Assembly (NCBI GenBank): GCA_905233775.1
Contig: CAJOEB010000034.1
Span: forward strand, 1-7,537
DNA: 7,537 nt
Direction: 5' to 3'
Source: an uncultured Alphaproteobacteria bacterium
GTDB taxonomy: Bacteria; Pseudomonadota; Alphaproteobacteria; UBA3830
Shown: in pieces, positions 6,374 to 7,537 of the stretch
Numbering within the stretch: position 1 is the first letter of the stretch
Layout: each line of letters opens with the position of its first letter
Translations under genes and position numbers: made by a program
The notes under the pieces: generated by a model
Database searches by the model: none
What the model saw: the letters and a program-made list of their open reading frames with translations, nothing else
Told to the model about the DNA's origin: nothing

Positions 6374-7132
6374 TCATTTTTGAATTGGAAACAATCCCGG
6401 TTTTGGCGTAATAACTAAACCATAAGTAAAAATATTGCAGATACTCAAAGAATTATCACTTTCATTGGGTCTATGTCTGGCTGATATAATTTTCGGAGAT
6501 AGTATAAACAATCCAAGCTTTTGTTTGTTATAAAAAATTTCATATTTTCTGTAGCAAAAATCTATAAGAATTCGTTCTTCGCCATCTTGATTACATACCA
6601 GATCGGCGTGAAGTTCTTTTACTTGATTTAGCGATATTGTTTTTACTTGTCCGTATGATGTATTCATTTCATGAGGTGATTTGCCGCCGGAAGATGTGGT
6701 ACTCCAACATTGCTGATATTGATAGCAATCGTTTCTTAACCTTTTTACATAATAGTAATCAACTGCTGCATAGATTCCCAAAGGCCAAGGATTAAACATA
6801 GTATTTGTATGAAAAAAATTAAGGCATACAGCATAAGATATCCGTGCGAGATCATCTGTTGTGAGCTGTTTGTTAGTGCGGGTGTTCGTAATCTGCTGTA
6901 TCATAGATGCAGCAAGATAAGTGGAAGACTTGACCTTATCGTTTAGCTCATAGAAGCGATAATGATCGTTGATGAAAAAGAGGAGACTAATCAGAATAGG
7001 TATTGAAAACGAAAACTCGATTAAAATGCTGCCATGGAAAGATTTTCGAAAATGTTTTTTGAATGTTGCTGAAAATATCTGCTGAAATTTCCACAATATT
7101 CTCTGGAAACTTGCAAATATCCGCTGGCACAA
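6374..7132 (-). CDS. TadE-like pseudopilin/membrane-anchored protein, probably 5'-frameshifted
   Basis: The 252-residue frame carries a TadE-like N-terminal segment: HGSILIEFSFSIPIL (33-47) leading into one hydrophobic helix (about 36-55). Gly34 followed by Glu39 at +5 resembles a type IV prepilin-type cleavage site, as in TadE/TadF minor pseudopilins of Flp (tight adherence) pili. The rest (about 56-252) would be periplasmic, is poorly conserved and contains several Cys (103, 136, 142, 180, 193, 232). Before the helix lies a basic, amphipathic repeat (FQRILWK, FQQIFSA, TFKKHFR). The only upstream start in this frame is TTG 7132. A better start, ATG 7206 with AAGGA, is in another frame and separated by a nine-base G tract, so the gene may really begin there. 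No other tad gene is in the window. The TadE assignment is from the motif alone. Confidence 0.7.
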   Translation of the reverse strand: MCQRIFASFQRILWKFQQIFSATFKKHFRKSFHGSILIEFSFSIPILISLLFFINDHYRFYELNDKVKSSTYLAASMIQQITNTRTNKQLTTDDLARISYAVCLNFFHTNTMFNPWPLGIYAAVDYYYVKRLRNDCYQYQQCWSTTSSGGKSPHEMNTSYGQVKTISLNQVKELHADLVCNQDGEERILIDFCYRKYEIFYNKQKLGLFILSPKIISARHRPNESDNSLSICNIFTYGLVITPKPGLFPIQK

Positions 7133-7140
7133 GCGATCGC

Positions 7141-7206
7141 CTACCCCCCCCCACCGTGAGTATTGTTATCGCTGTTGAAGAGTGGTTTGAATAATGTATT
7201 GTTCAT
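7141..7206 (-). CDS. Short ORF that is likely the true 5' end of the TadE-like gene
   Basis: ATG 7206 (minus) has a good Shine-Dalgarno site, AAGGA at 7215-7219, 8 bases upstream. It opens a 21-codon frame (MNNTLFKPLFNSDNNTH then four Gly). The last three Gly codons are the nine-base G tract, and TAG follows directly (7141-7143). With one more G, or two fewer, the frame would continue as VGDR into the TadE-like frame; with one more it gives 277 residues. As written it could alternatively be a leader peptide coupled to the TTG start 8 bases after its stop. I favour a frameshifted or switchable 5' end. Confidence 0.55.
   Translation of the reverse strand: MNNTLFKPLFNSDNNTHGGGG
7144..7152 (-). 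repeat. Nine-base G homopolymer (C on plus strand) at a frame junction
   Basis: Nine consecutive C on the plus strand stand out in otherwise AT-rich sequence; I noticed no comparable G/C run elsewhere in the window. The tract sits exactly where the well-started ORF from 7206 stops and the TadE-like frame begins. Tracts of this kind slip in replication and are known contingency loci in other bacteria. They are also prone to sequencing length errors. Confidence 0.9.
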
Positions 7207-7351
7207 TAATGATATCCTTATTCAGTTATATAAATAAGTTTTAATAGAGAATGATGAAAAAATAGATAATATTTTCTCATATCATACAAAATAAAACAAA
7301 AATATGCAGAGTTTAAATTTATCTTTTTATTCATAGAAGCTATAGTGATTA
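7207..7351. other. AT-rich gap upstream of the TadE-like gene
   Basis: This 145-base region between two minus-strand genes holds the ribosome binding site at 7215-7219 and TATATAAC-like AT stretches that could be a -10, but no matching -35 is seen. No hairpin plus T run is convincing after the stop at 7352. Confidence 0.4.
7215..7219 (-). promoter_or_regulatory. Ribosome binding site for the ATG at 7206
   Basis: AAGGA on the minus strand lies 8 bases before ATG 7206. It supports this ATG over the downstream TTG 7132 as the real initiation point of the TadE-like gene. Confidence 0.6.
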
Positions 7352-7537
7352 TTAGTCGCTTATTGATATATAATAATCGGCCAATACTGAAACTATAGCC
7401 TTTGCACTACCTTTAGGAAGACTATACTTTTCATCGATTTCTTCATATATTGGATCCCACCTATTACGACTATCTTTTCGGAAAAAAGGCCAGAAAGTAT
7501 CTACGAAATTACTGTTAATTACAAAATCTTGACTTAA
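7352..7537 (-). CDS. C-terminal end of an unrecognised protein (start beyond window)
   Basis: Read from the right edge on the minus strand, a frame of 61 codons is open from 7537 and ends with TAA at 7352-7354. The peptide looks like real protein: mixed hydrophobic and charged composition, with aromatic-rich FVDTFWPFFRKDSRNRWDP (about 11-29 of the visible part), an acidic helix-like EEIDEKY and a final amphipathic segment KAIVSVLADYY. There are no transmembrane segments or family motifs that I recognise. It lies 145 bases upstream of the TadE-like start on the same strand and could share its transcript. No function is proposed. Confidence 0.6.
   Translation of the reverse strand, partial: LSQDFVINSNFVDTFWPFFRKDSRNRWDPIYEEIDEKYSLPKGSAKAIVSVLADYYISISD

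Noticed and set aside
6360..6375. Tandem repeat ATTTACTC twice
   Set aside because: Only two 8-base copies in AT-rich intergenic DNA; likely chance.
7339..7399. Inverted repeat GCTATAG/CTATAGC flanking the stop of the right-edge ORF
   Set aside because: The arms are seven bases, contain the self-complementary CTATAG, and are separated by about 47 bases with one arm inside coding sequence; probably coincidence.

Overview
The window is an AT-rich stretch of a Gram-negative bacterial chromosome, most likely from an alphaproteobacterium with a reduced, host-associated type of genome (Holosporales- or Rickettsiales-like). This placement is an inference. It rests on the rpiB-glyA-nusB order, which is an alphaproteobacterial chromosomal arrangement with genes missing from its middle. 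Supporting points are a two-domain cold-shock protein, a TadE-like pseudopilin and strong AT bias. An lpxK gene shows that the cell makes lipid A and so has an outer membrane.

Layout. Positions 1-462 (minus) hold a tandem cold-shock-domain protein cut by the window edge. It is preceded by a strong ribosome binding site and a 7-codon leader ORF that ends on that site. A 278-base gap separates it from trmD (741-1493, minus; tRNA m1G37 methyltransferase), which carries two in-frame micro-duplications. A roughly 100-base divergent promoter region with a perfect 13-base palindrome follows. The plus-strand run is then an MFS transporter (1600-2916), lpxK (2918-3907) and rpiB (3911-4417), almost without gaps and probably one transcript. 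glyA (4496-5764) and nusB (5825-6343) follow after short gaps. nusB converges on a TadE-like membrane protein gene (6374-7132, minus). At the right edge is the C-terminal end of an unrecognised protein (7352-7537, minus).

Functionally this is mostly housekeeping: tRNA modification (TrmD), lipid A phosphorylation (LpxK), pentose phosphate interconversion (RpiB), one-carbon metabolism (GlyA) and antitermination (NusB). The most notable signal is at 7132-7206. A well-formed start (ATG with an AAGGA site) opens a reading frame that runs into a tract of nine G (minus strand) and stops immediately after it. One extra G, or two fewer, would join it to the TadE-like frame and give a 277-residue protein. 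This is either a contingency (phase-variation) switch on a surface or pilus-type protein, a fixed frameshift, or a homopolymer sequencing error.

No RNA gene, insertion sequence, CRISPR array, prophage or convincing intrinsic terminator was found, and I do not see a complete new multi-gene system here.
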